A DNA stretch of 47,517 nt, taken from the NCBI GenBank assembly GCA_004555055.1, contig SFJN01000001.1:1-47517 (forward strand), read 5' to 3'. Below the pieces are notes generated by a model. That model made no database searches and was not told where the DNA came from. It saw nothing but the letters and a program-made list of their open reading frames with translations. Origin of the DNA: Bacteroidales bacterium (lineage in GTDB: Bacteria > Bacteroidota > Bacteroidia > Bacteroidales > Bacteroidaceae). A program made the translations under genes and the position numbers. Position 1 is the stretch's first letter. The number at the start of each line of letters is the position of its first letter. This document shows positions 8,722 to 16,893 of the stretch, in pieces.

Positions 8722-9300
8722 TTACTTCGGAACCTTCAGCGGAAAGGCCTGTTCCGTAGGAATATGAATGGTGGTATCGCGGAGCGACTGCTCGATGTGG
8801 GTGCTCAATGTCATTTCCTTCAGCCTGCTCTGTACGGAAAGCGCCTTGTACTGGCGGTCGACAAGCTGCTTGTTCAGCTTGTCGTTCTCCATGCGGGCAT
8901 TGTCCATCATATAGCGCAATGAGATGTTGACGCACGAGAAGAAGACAATGACAAAGATGAGCATGATGTTGCGAGCCACGATTCCAAGGAGGCTATCGCC
9001 ACCGAAGACGGCCTGAACGGAAAAGTGTAGGGGAATATCCTCGTCGGTATTGACGTAATCCTGAAGAATCTGCATGAAAGATTTTCGCTTTCCCCCTTCA
9101 GATTCCTCATCCGCTTCCTCATCTTCATTCTCCACGTCTTTCCGCGTGTCGGCAGCATTCTCCGGACGAAGCACCTGCTCCTCTCCGGCCTCCCCGTCAC
9201 CCGCAGTCTTCGACGCATTGTCGTCGGGAGTGACCGCAGATGCGGTGCCGTCAGCGACATCGCCGACGGCTGATATGATGTTCTTTTCGTTTTCTTTCAT
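8722..9300 (-). CDS. ftsL: FtsL-like divisome protein with acidic N-terminal extension
   Basis: 192-residue single-pass membrane protein between rsmH and ftsI, the usual place of ftsL. The N-terminal 75 residues are strongly acidic and low-complexity. A soluble segment leads to one membrane helix (about residues 107-130), followed by a heptad-like periplasmic region. FtsL normally pairs with FtsB/FtsQ and activates FtsW-FtsI. The start at 9300 (MKENEKN) is preferred over one at 9381, which would add 27 atypical residues and overlap rsmH. The cytoplasmic extension is longer than in enterobacterial FtsL. The call rests on position and topology, because FtsL sequences diverge strongly. Confidence 0.75.
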   Translation of the reverse strand: MKENEKNIISAVGDVADGTASAVTPDDNASKTAGDGEAGEEQVLRPENAADTRKDVENEDEEADEESEGGKRKSFMQILQDYVNTDEDIPLHFSVQAVFGGDSLLGIVARNIMLIFVIVFFSCVNISLRYMMDNARMENDKLNKQLVDRQYKALSVQSRLKEMTLSTHIEQSLRDTTIHIPTEQAFPLKVPK

Positions 9301-9374
9301 AAAATGGGCTCTGTAAATTCGCTTTGGCAGATTGCAGAGGATAAAACAAATGCCCGCCCTTGCCTGAAGCCTGT

Positions 9375-10286
9375 TCAGCACTTTTCGGCAATTCGCAGTT
9401 TTGCGCTCCGGCTTCTGGGATTTTCAGCTTGCTCCCTTTCGTCGGGGACGACCATCTTTCCCACGGTCTTCATGGGCACAAGACGGTTTCCGTAGAAGTC
9501 CTGCTCCACTTTTCCCTCAATGTTTCCGCTCTTCATGAAGTTCTTCACCATGCGGTCCTCAAGGCTGTGATAAGTAAGTACCACCAGTCTTCCACCGGGA
9601 CGGAGCACCTTTACGGCACCCTTCAACATTTCCTCGAGGGCATCCATCTCATGGTTCACCTCGATGCGGAGTGCCTGGAACACCTTGGCCATCTCCTTCT
9701 TTTCGCGTTCCCTGGGAAGCATGGGACGAATCACCTCCAGGAGCGAGGCAATGCTGCCATAGGGTGCACGCTGGCGATTACGGACGATGGCGGCGGCCAT
9801 TTTCCGGGCGTTCTTCAGCTCTCCGTACACCTGGAGCACCTTCGAGAGTTCCTCCTCGCTGCAGGTGTTCAGCACATCAGCCGCAGTGGCACCGCCTCGG
9901 CCGTTCATCCTCATGTCAAGAGGAGCGTCGAAACGGAAGGAAAACCCGCGCTCTTCGGCATCGAAATGATGGCTCGACACACCCAGGTCGGCGAGTATGC
10001 CGTCCACCTTGCCCACAGCACCGTAGTAGCGCATCCAATTGGTGAGATATCTGAAGTTCGAACGTACGAACGTCAGCCGCCCCTCGCCCGCAGGCACATT
10101 GGCCTCGGCATCGGCATCCTGGTCGAAACTGTAGAGATGACCGTCCTTGCCAAGCCGTCGGATGATTTCGCGGCTGTGGCCGCCACCGCCGAAGGTTACA
10201 TCCACATAAATGCCATCTTCAGTAGGCAGGAGCCCGTCCACACTCTCGCGCAGCAGAACCGGTATATGATAAGTAGGGCAAATCAC
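9375..10286 (-). CDS. rsmH: RsmH, 16S rRNA C1402 N4-methyltransferase
   Basis: 303-residue SAM-dependent methyltransferase (MraW) modifying 16S rRNA C1402. The N-terminal YHIPVLLRESVDGL and the SAM-binding loop FGGGGHSREI near residue 33 are typical. The C-terminal region ends with PRSRSAKLRIAEK, also a family hallmark. The start is GTG at 10286: an in-frame stop lies a few codons upstream and no ATG is available before the conserved N-terminus. It is the first gene of the operon, without the usual mraZ in front. Confidence 0.95.
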   Translation of the reverse strand: MICPTYHIPVLLRESVDGLLPTEDGIYVDVTFGGGGHSREIIRRLGKDGHLYSFDQDADAEANVPAGEGRLTFVRSNFRYLTNWMRYYGAVGKVDGILADLGVSSHHFDAEERGFSFRFDAPLDMRMNGRGGATAADVLNTCSEEELSKVLQVYGELKNARKMAAAIVRNRQRAPYGSIASLLEVIRPMLPREREKKEMAKVFQALRIEVNHEMDALEEMLKGAVKVLRPGGRLVVLTYHSLEDRMVKNFMKSGNIEGKVEQDFYGNRLVPMKTVGKMVVPDEREQAENPRSRSAKLRIAEKC

Positions 10287-10344
10287 AGTGTACTGATTTA
10301 TTGACAGTTAACTAAAAAACGTTGAAGCGTTGCTTAATTCGTCG

Positions 10345-10353
10345 GCAAATTTA
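10345..10353 (-). promoter_or_regulatory. Promoter -7 element for the dcw operon
   Basis: On the minus strand the sequence reads TAAATTTGC, matching the Bacteroidetes TAnnTTTG element, about 58 bases upstream of the rsmH GTG. No good TTTG -33 box is seen at the normal distance. Confidence 0.55.
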
Positions 10354-10392
10354 GTCAATATTTGGCGTTCTGAGTAAAAAAAAAGGCTTTTT

Positions 10393-10424
10393 TTTGTAAA
10401 CAGCAAAAAAAAGCGTAACTTTGC
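10393..10424 (+). promoter_or_regulatory. Promoter for gpmI
   Basis: TTTG at 10393-10396 is followed after 19 bases by TAACTTTGC at 10416-10424, close to the Bacteroidetes consensus TTTG-N19/20-TAnnTTTG. The leader to the gpmI ATG is about 140 bases. The dcw promoter diverges from the same 280-base gap. Confidence 0.75.
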
Positions 10425-10573
10425 GGCTGGAACAAAGGAACAGAACTCAGAATGCTTACAGGCATAACAACCCATGGCAACATTGCCCCACCCCGGGCTT
10501 TACCCCAAGGCCATGCGGCACCGCAACAGATTCCTTTGCCGACCACGATTCAAAAACATTCTAAATATCTATT

Positions 10574-12094
10574 ATGGCACACAAAGCACTCCTTATGATT
10601 CTCGACGGTTGGGGAATCGGCAACGAGGGCAAGGGCGACGTCATCTTCCAGACCCCGACACCCTACCTCGACTATCTCAACGCGAACTATCCTCATTCCG
10701 CCCTTCAGGCCAGCGGCGAAAACGTCGGACTCCCCGACGGTCAGATGGGTAACTCCGAGGTGGGACACCTCAACATCGGTGCCGGCCGCATCGTATACCA
10801 GGACCTCGTGAAGATCAACCGCGCCTGCGCCGACGGCAGCATCCTCCAGAACCCTGAAATCGTCAATGCATATTCTTACGCCCGCGACAACGGAAAGGCT
10901 GTACACCTCATGGGCCTCACCTCCACCGGCGGCGTGCACTCGAGCTTCGACCACATCCTCCGCCTTGTGGACATTTCCAAGGAATACGGTGTGGAAGACC
11001 GTACCTTCGTTCACTGCTTCATGGACGGCCGCGACACCGACCCCAAGAGCGGTAAGGGATTCATCGCCGACCTCCAGGCACACTGCGAGCGTCAGGGCGC
11101 ACACATCGCCAGCATCGTCGGACGATTCTACGCCATGGACCGCGACAAGCGTTGGGAACGTGTGAAGGTGGCTTACGACCTCCTCGTGAAGGGCGAAGGC
11201 AAGAATGCCACCGACATGGTGGAAGCCATGCAGCAGAGCTACGACGACGGCGTGACTGACGAATTCGTACTCCCCATACACAACGCCACCGTGGACGGAA
11301 CAATCAAGGAGGGCGACGTGGTCATCTTCTTCAACTTCCGCAACGACCGCGCCAAGGAACTCACCATCGTCCTCACCCAGCAGGACATGCCCGACGCCGG
11401 AATGACCACCATCCCCGGTCTTAAGTACTACTGCATGACACCCTACGACGCCAGCTTCAAGGGAGTGCACATCCTCTTCCCCAAAGAGAACGTCACCAAC
11501 ACCCTCGGCGAATACATCGCTTCTAAGGGACTCCACCAGCTCCACACCGCCGAAACGGAAAAATATGCCCACGTCACCTTCTTCTTCAACGGCGGACGCG
11601 AAACGCCCTTCGAGGGTGAGGACCGCATCCTTGTAGCAAGTCCCAAGGTGGCTACCTACGACCTCAAGCCCGAAATGAGCGCCTACGAGGTGAAGGACAA
11701 GCTCGTCGAGGCCATCGGCACAGGAAAATACGACTGGATTGTCGTGAACTTTGCCAACGGTGACATGGTAGGACACACCGGAATCTATGAAGCTATCGAG
11801 AAAGCTGTGACCGCTGTCGACAACTGTGTCCACGATGTCGTGGAGGCTGCCAAGGCCAACGGCTACGAAACCATCATCATCGCCGACCACGGAAACGCCG
11901 ACAACGCCGTGAACGCCGACGGTTCGCCCAACACCGCACACTCCCTCAACCCCGTTCCTTTCATCTATGTCACCGAAAACAAGGCTGCCAAGGTGAAGGA
12001 CGGCGTCCTCGCCGACGTGGCTCCCTCAATCCTCCACATCATGGGACTGGAACAGCCCGCCGAAATGACCGGACACTGCCTCATTGAGGATTAA
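10574..12094 (+). CDS. gpmI: GpmI, cofactor-independent phosphoglycerate mutase
   Basis: 506-residue Mn-dependent enzyme of glycolysis interconverting 3- and 2-phosphoglycerate, of the alkaline phosphatase superfamily. The N-terminal metal site is in LMILDGWGIG (Asp11). The catalytic Ser61 lies in GNSEVGHLNIGAGR, and the C-terminal metal ligands lie in ADHGNADN and the TAHSLNPVPF stretch. Codon use is strongly C-ending, as expected for a highly expressed housekeeping gene. It stands alone, with its own promoter and terminator. Confidence 0.97.
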   Translation: MAHKALLMILDGWGIGNEGKGDVIFQTPTPYLDYLNANYPHSALQASGENVGLPDGQMGNSEVGHLNIGAGRIVYQDLVKINRACADGSILQNPEIVNAYSYARDNGKAVHLMGLTSTGGVHSSFDHILRLVDISKEYGVEDRTFVHCFMDGRDTDPKSGKGFIADLQAHCERQGAHIASIVGRFYAMDRDKRWERVKVAYDLLVKGEGKNATDMVEAMQQSYDDGVTDEFVLPIHNATVDGTIKEGDVVIFFNFRNDRAKELTIVLTQQDMPDAGMTTIPGLKYYCMTPYDASFKGVHILFPKENVTNTLGEYIASKGLHQLHTAETEKYAHVTFFFNGGRETPFEGEDRILVASPKVATYDLKPEMSAYEVKDKLVEAIGTGKYDWIVVNFANGDMVGHTGIYEAIEKAVTAVDNCVHDVVEAAKANGYETIIIADHGNADNAVNADGSPNTAHSLNPVPFIYVTENKAAKVKDGVLADVAPSILHIMGLEQPAEMTGHCLIED

Positions 12095-12191
12095 GGACTG
12101 ACACCGAAACCATAGGCTGACAGACAGGGAATGCATGGCAGATGATGCCGGAGAGCCCTGCCGAAAAACCACGACAGCCACCAACAATCGG

Positions 12192-12228
12192 AACTGCCCG
12201 ACCTGCAAAAGGCCGGGCAGTTTTTTTT
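12192..12228 (+). terminator. Intrinsic terminator of gpmI
   Basis: AACTGCCCG pairs with CGGGCAGTT around a loop holding a smaller CCTGC/GGCC pairing, and a run of eight T residues follows. It is a classic Rho-independent terminator about 100 bases past the gpmI stop. Confidence 0.9.
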
Positions 12229-12424
12229 GTTTTCCACCCTCTTCTATTGTATTCCACCCTCCATGCCTGCAACGTGCTGCACCTTGCCTCCAAACGACGG
12301 CACATGCCATAGCGGCAAATTCCCACACGATGTAACTGTTATGGAAGAAAACAGGCCATACAAAGACAAGGACGCTACTTCACAAAAGGGTGCAAAACGC
12401 GGAAAAGACAGAAGCGAGCAAGGA
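12229..12424. other. Spacer between gpmI terminator and repeat copy A
   Basis: No gene, RNA or promoter is recognised here. Short open frames exist on both strands, but none has a recognisable protein or consistent codon use. Confidence 0.5.
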
Positions 12425-12952
12425 GTGTGCAATATTCCGGACTGCCGCTTCCGACGTCTTTTGGAACGTCCGGAAGAGCTCCGATAATGGGGCGAGAAGG
12501 CCATCGGAAGCCACAAGGGTCTGCCCTGGTCCGAAATATCGCAAAATAGGAGCATCAGCCGTTTTCCGGACGTTTTCGGGCATTTTCAAGGCGTTTTTCC
12601 GCCGGAAAAGCAGAAACATCGGACTTCTTTGGGGTAAAGTGCCGAGGTTTTGCATCAAAAGTGCCGTGGTTTTCCTCAAAGAAGTCCGATGTTTTGAGGC
12701 AAAAACACCGCGCATTTTGGCATTTTCCCCTCTTTTCCGGCTGTTTTCAAGCCACAGCACGATGTGATTACGCGCATTTTTCGCCTTCTCAAACAGCAAC
12801 TTTGATATATTTAGATTGCAAAACAACAAAATTAAGCCCAAAATCCGCTCCAGAACGGACACCGAAGTCTGTCAAAATTTTTGAAGGTCGGAGACAGTTT
12901 TAGAGGGACAAGGAAAGCCGTTTCCGACGTCAGAAAACGAAAAGTGTGCAAT
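12425..12952 (+). repeat. 528-bp dispersed element, copy A
   Basis: This segment aligns over its whole length with the reverse complement of 34208-34735. Both copies begin and end with GTGTGCAAT (here 12425-12433 and 12944-12952) and are 528 bases long. Shared blocks sit at the same offsets within one base: CGAGAAGGCC at 12493, GGTCCGAAATAT at 12528-12539, ACATCGGACTTCTTTG at 12616-12631, TTTTGCATCAAAAGT at 12648-12662, AAGAAGTCCGATGTTTT at 12679-12695, CTCCAGAACGG at 12848-12858 and GTCAAAATTTTTGAAGGT at 12871-12888. The sequence between blocks has diverged. Partly open frames exist on both strands in both copies, so coding cannot be excluded, but no known protein is recognised. It carries no transposase and is probably a non-autonomous or RNA-encoding repeat. 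Confidence 0.85.
12613..12695. repeat. Conserved hairpin core of copy A, with 22-nt tandem in the loop
   Basis: ACATCGGACTTCTTTG (12616-12631) pairs perfectly with CAAAGAAGTCCGATGT (12677-12692), and the stem extends by two A-T pairs and one G-T. The 45-base loop consists of two imperfect 22-base units, 12635-12656 and 12657-12678, sharing AAGTGCCG-GGTTTT. The same stem is present in copy B at 34466-34548. Confidence 0.85.
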
Positions 12953-13104
12953 CGGTTTTAGGCTGTATTGGCGACGTACGGTCCGACCATGGCCCGGCCT
13001 CGAAAGGCTGATCACGGAGAACGGCTCCGACCTTCAGGAAAGAAAATGACCGCAAAGCCTCAAAAAACCGCAGCAAAAATTGCCGCTTTCTGTGGTGAAA
13101 TGCG
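12953..13104. other. Spacer before the phosphoesterase promoter
   Basis: No gene is recognised. The stretch ends in a Bacteroidetes promoter element (see 13105-13113). Confidence 0.5.
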
Positions 13105-13113
13105 TAACTTTGC
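13105..13113 (+). promoter_or_regulatory. Promoter -7 element for the phosphoesterase gene
   Basis: TAACTTTGC lies 27 bases before the ATG at 13140, the same form as the gpmI and TauE promoters. The -33 box is not clear. Confidence 0.65.
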
Positions 13114-13139
13114 CCACAGAAATCACCCGCTTTCACACT

Positions 13140-14633
13140 ATGAAAAAACTCAACCACCTTTTGGCATGGCTCATCATGCTATGTTGCGCTGCAGCCTTCT
13201 GTGCCTGCAGCAAGGAGAAAGCCCCGGAAGAAAGCCTCGACCTGCGCTTCCACAACGGAAAATTCCGCATCGCACAGTTGACCGACATCCACTGGGGTGA
13301 CGAGACTTCCGACACCGTACTCAACTCCATGCTTATCGAGACCGTGGCAAACGAGCAAAAGCCCGACCTCTTTGTCCTCACCGGCGACATCGTCACCAGC
13401 GGCGATGCCCGTAAAGGCTGGCAAAGGTTGCTCGGAATACTCGAGACCACACGCATCCCCTATGCCGTTTGCATGGGCAACCACGACGGCGAGGCGCAAC
13501 CCGGATTCCCTGCCGACAGCGTGCTCGCATGGCTCAGAAGATGGGGAAAGCACTGCATCAACCTGCACCCCATGCCCAACATCCACGGCTTCAACAGCGC
13601 CATCCCCGTCCTCGGAGAGAGCGACGACAGCGTACGGAACGTCATCTACTGCATCGACTCGAACTCCTATCCTGCCGACAGCGCACTGCTGCGCTACAGC
13701 GACTACGACTGGATACACCCCGACCAGATAGAATGGTATGTGGAGGAAAGCCGGAAATTCGCCACGGCAAACGGCGGAAAACCCGTGCCCTCACTGGCCT
13801 ATTTCCACATTTGCGTACCAGAATACGCGGAAATCATCAAAGACCCGTTCACCTACGGCATCCATGGCGAAACCTGCTGCCCACCCTCCGTCAACAGCGG
13901 ATTTTTTGCAAGGGCATTCATGCAAAAGGACATCATGGGCATGTTTGTCGGACACGACCACAGTAACGACTTCGTAGGCCAGCGCTCGGGAATCTGCCTG
14001 GCATACGGACGGCAGTCGGGAGTGATGGCCAACTCACCGAGAGCACCCATGGGAACACGCATCGTGGAACTCACCGAAGGCCGTCGGGCGTTCCGCACCT
14101 GGATTGTCACGCTGCAAGGTGAAGAACCGGCATACCACTACCCCATGGGCTACCTCGACGGACAATGCCGCGAAGTGCTCCCGGCCACACCCTTCGAACC
14201 ACGGAAAAAGGGCGTAGCCTACACCATGTACAGCGACCCGGATGCCAAGGATGTGCAGACCATGCTCGAACGGGGAGTCACCTTGGGACACGGAACATGG
14301 AGCAACGTCGACCGCTGGGCGAAAGTTCCCGAGGACCACTTCGGACTGGCATTCCAAGCTATGCTGCGCATTGACGAGGCTGCCCCGTACCGCTTTACCC
14401 TCATCTCAGACGACGGGAGCAAACTCTACATCGACGACCAGCTGATTGTCGACAACGACGGCTCGCACAGCGTCTGCGAACGCTCGGGATTCGTACGCCT
14501 GGCCAAAGGATTCCACCGCATGCGACTCGAATACTTCGAGGACACCATGGGCAGCACACTCTCGCTGAAATACTGCACGCCCAACATGGACGAACGCCGT
14601 GTACCCGACGACGTGCTGTTCCTGGCCGAATAA
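13140..14633 (+). CDS. Lipoprotein metallophosphoesterase with C-terminal PA14 domain
   Basis: 497-residue protein, probably a surface or periplasmic lipoprotein: the signal peptide ends in AAAFCAC with Cys23 as the lipid site. The calcineurin-like phosphoesterase domain (about 33-320) shows the metal motifs DIHWGDE, GDIVTSGD, GNHDGE and GHDHSND. The C-terminal 150 residues have PA14 features (SDDGSKLYIDDQLIVDNDG and a MRLEYFED stretch), a fold that binds carbohydrates in other proteins. The substrate is unknown; a phosphate ester on a glycan or nucleotide is plausible. The start at 13140 follows a good promoter and gives a proper signal peptide, while the frame opens 20 codons earlier without one. 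Confidence 0.88.
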   Translation: MKKLNHLLAWLIMLCCAAAFCACSKEKAPEESLDLRFHNGKFRIAQLTDIHWGDETSDTVLNSMLIETVANEQKPDLFVLTGDIVTSGDARKGWQRLLGILETTRIPYAVCMGNHDGEAQPGFPADSVLAWLRRWGKHCINLHPMPNIHGFNSAIPVLGESDDSVRNVIYCIDSNSYPADSALLRYSDYDWIHPDQIEWYVEESRKFATANGGKPVPSLAYFHICVPEYAEIIKDPFTYGIHGETCCPPSVNSGFFARAFMQKDIMGMFVGHDHSNDFVGQRSGICLAYGRQSGVMANSPRAPMGTRIVELTEGRRAFRTWIVTLQGEEPAYHYPMGYLDGQCREVLPATPFEPRKKGVAYTMYSDPDAKDVQTMLERGVTLGHGTWSNVDRWAKVPEDHFGLAFQAMLRIDEAAPYRFTLISDDGSKLYIDDQLIVDNDGSHSVCERSGFVRLAKGFHRMRLEYFEDTMGSTLSLKYCTPNMDERRVPDDVLFLAE

Positions 14634-14692
14634 ACACACAGCCACACATAGCCCCATTTATTCCTGCCCCGACAGCCCCGTCGGGAGCCTTT

Positions 14693-14737
14693 CCACACCC
14701 GGTCCGCCAACGATGACGCTGGAGGGACCGGGTGTGG
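14693..14737. terminator. Hairpin downstream of the phosphoesterase gene
   Basis: CCACACCCGGTCC at 14693-14705 pairs perfectly with its complement at 14725-14737 around 19 bases. No T-run follows on either strand, so it may be a weak or factor-assisted terminator. Confidence 0.55.
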
Positions 14738-14853
14738 CCTGCAAATGCCAGAGCCCAAAGATTCAGCCCTGCCACGGAAACAAAATACGGGGTTTTGCCC
14801 TCTCATTATTAATTTTTAACATTCCAACCACCGATATTTTCGGTAAAAAACAC

Positions 14854-14861
14854 TAAATTTG
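14854..14861 (+). promoter_or_regulatory. Promoter -7 element for the acyl-CoA synthetase gene
   Basis: TAAATTTG lies 56 bases upstream of the ATG at 14917 in an AT-rich stretch. The -33 box is poorly defined. Confidence 0.55.
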
Positions 14862-14916
14862 TAGCCATAACCACGCGGACACCCCATACGGAATGCCCTT
14901 CTTTAACCTTACAACC

Positions 14917-16728
14917 ATGAAAATCAATCCGCACCTTGCCCACCTTATCCACAAATCGGCAAAGATCTACGGCGACCGTACCGCACTCAAATACAAGGAC
15001 TACGATGAAGGGAAATGGCTCAGCGTGAGCTGGAAGCAATTCGACTATTTCGTCAGAATGACGAGCGTCGCCATGTTGCATACCGGCATCAAGCCACAGG
15101 AAAACATTGCCATCTTCTCGCAGAACAAGCCGGAATTCCTCTACGCAGAATTCGCCGCTTTCGGCATACGCGCCGTAACCATACCCTTCTATGCCACCAC
15201 AAGTGCGGCACAGGTGAACTATATGGTCAACGATGCTCAGATACGGCTGGTGTTCGTCGGCGAACAGCAACAGTACGACACCGTATTTTCGGTACTCGCA
15301 CTATGCCACTCGCTGGAACACATCGTCATCTTCGACCGCAAGGTGAAACGGTCCGAAAACGACCACCTTTCCGTATATTTCGACGACTTCATCAAACAGG
15401 GCGCCAGCGATGAAAGCCTCATGGCGGAATACCACCGCAGGCAGGACGGGGCAAACTATGAGGACACGGCAAACATCCTCTACACATCGGGGACTACCGG
15501 CGTGTCGAAAGGCGTCATCATCACCCACTCACAATACCGTGCCGCACTCGCCGCACACCACAAGACCCTCGACGTCAGCGAGAAGGACCTCATCATAAAC
15601 TTCCTTCCCTACACGCACGTCTTCGAGGGGGCATGGACCAAACTGTGCCTGACATGCGGTGCCACACTGGCTGTCAACCAACGGCCACAGGACATTCTGC
15701 AGTCGCTGCAGGAAGTCAGACCCACATGCATGTGCTCCGTGCCGCGGTTCTGGGAAAAGGTTTTCCTTGCCGTTCATGAAAAGGCGGAAAAGAGCAGCCC
15801 CATACAACGCAAGCTCATACTCGACGCACTGAAAACGGGAGGAGAATATTGGGAGAAATACAAGTCGAAGGGCATACCCGCACCAATCGGCCTCAAGCTC
15901 AAACACGAAATGTATGAGCGCACCGTCGTCAAGCTCCTCCGCAAGACCCTGGGATTCGACCGCCCGAACTTCTTCCCCGTAGCCGGCGCGGCCGTAATGC
16001 CCAAGATTGAACGCTTCGGACATGCCGCCGGATTCAACCTCATCGTCGGATACGGACTCACCGAAACCTGTGCCAGCGTTTCCTTCGACCGCACAGGCGA
16101 ACGCGTGTCGCTCGGCTCCATCGGACGCCCGCTACCGGGAGTGGAAGTAAAAATCAGCGAAGAGGGCGAAATTCTTGTCAAAGGTCCTACCGTCACGCCG
16201 GGATACTACAACAAGACCACCGAAACACTGGCAGCATTCACCGCCGACGGTTGGTTCAAGACTGGCGATGCCGGATATATCAAGAACGGAGAGCTCTACA
16301 TTACCGAACGCATCAAGGACCTCTTCAAGACCTCGAACGGAAAGTACATCGCCCCACAGCTCATCGAGGGCAAACTCACCATCGACCGCTACTTCGAACA
16401 GACCGTCATCATTGCTGACCAGCGCAAATTCGTCTCTGCGCTCATCGTACCCAATTTCGCCGCCCTCAAGGAATGGGCCGAGAGCCAAGGCATTGCAGGA
16501 CTCTCGAACGAAGACCTGTGCCGCGACAAACGCGTCATCAAATTCATCGGAGAACGCATCGACACCTTGCAGCAGGACCTCGCGCACTACGAACGCATCA
16601 AAAGGTTCACACTCCTGCCCCAACCCTTCACCATGGAAAACGGTGAACTGACCAACACACTGAAAATAAAACGTCGCACCGTGTATGCAAACTATGCTGC
16701 TGCCATTGATGCGATGTACGCCGAATAA
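14917..16728 (+). CDS. Long-chain acyl-CoA synthetase (AMP-forming)
   Basis: 603-residue member of the ANL adenylating superfamily, FadD-like. It activates fatty acids with ATP to acyl-CoA through an acyl-adenylate. The phosphate-binding loop is TSGTTGVSKG (Thr190 onward), the adenine-binding motif is GYGLTETCA, and the hinge/C-terminal region has DGWFKTGDAGYI and the IKDLFKTSNGKYIAP stretch. The N-terminus (HLAHLIHKSAKIYGDRTALKYKDY) is typical of Bacteroidetes homologues. The start at 14917 is preferred, though an in-frame ATG at 14893 exists. It lies 165 bases upstream of prfB and may share a message with it. Confidence 0.92.
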   Translation: MKINPHLAHLIHKSAKIYGDRTALKYKDYDEGKWLSVSWKQFDYFVRMTSVAMLHTGIKPQENIAIFSQNKPEFLYAEFAAFGIRAVTIPFYATTSAAQVNYMVNDAQIRLVFVGEQQQYDTVFSVLALCHSLEHIVIFDRKVKRSENDHLSVYFDDFIKQGASDESLMAEYHRRQDGANYEDTANILYTSGTTGVSKGVIITHSQYRAALAAHHKTLDVSEKDLIINFLPYTHVFEGAWTKLCLTCGATLAVNQRPQDILQSLQEVRPTCMCSVPRFWEKVFLAVHEKAEKSSPIQRKLILDALKTGGEYWEKYKSKGIPAPIGLKLKHEMYERTVVKLLRKTLGFDRPNFFPVAGAAVMPKIERFGHAAGFNLIVGYGLTETCASVSFDRTGERVSLGSIGRPLPGVEVKISEEGEILVKGPTVTPGYYNKTTETLAAFTADGWFKTGDAGYIKNGELYITERIKDLFKTSNGKYIAPQLIEGKLTIDRYFEQTVIIADQRKFVSALIVPNFAALKEWAESQGIAGLSNEDLCRDKRVIKFIGERIDTLQQDLAHYERIKRFTLLPQPFTMENGELTNTLKIKRRTVYANYAAAIDAMYAE

Positions 16729-16828
16729 TACGGTGGGACCTATAGATTACCACCGCAATCCACAAACAAAAAGATGGGTTACGTTCTGACAAATCCGGCC
16801 ACGCCCTGCCGTCAACTGACGGTATCAT

Positions 16829-16837
16829 GGGGGGGGG
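16829..16837 (+). repeat. G9 homopolymer in the prfB leader
   Basis: Nine consecutive G residues lie 57 bases upstream of the prfB start. An upstream ATG at 16774 is in frame with prfB only at this tract length and would add 40 residues. One base gained or lost would break that frame. Confidence 0.9.
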
Positions 16838-16893
16838 ACACGCTTACTTCAGGTATCTGCCAGAACCGACTAACAGGACCCAGCTCACCGAAA

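Noticed and set aside
12380..12862. Open frames of 125-160 residues across repeat copy A on both strands
   Set aside because: Both strands are open through low-stop, repetitive sequence. No family is recognised and the substitutions between copies do not look codon-patterned. Kept as a caveat, not called as a gene.
12425..12952. CRISPR array
   Set aside because: The repeated GTGTGCAAT occurs only at the ends, and the 22-base units in the loop are just two. No regular repeat-spacer pattern or cas gene is present.
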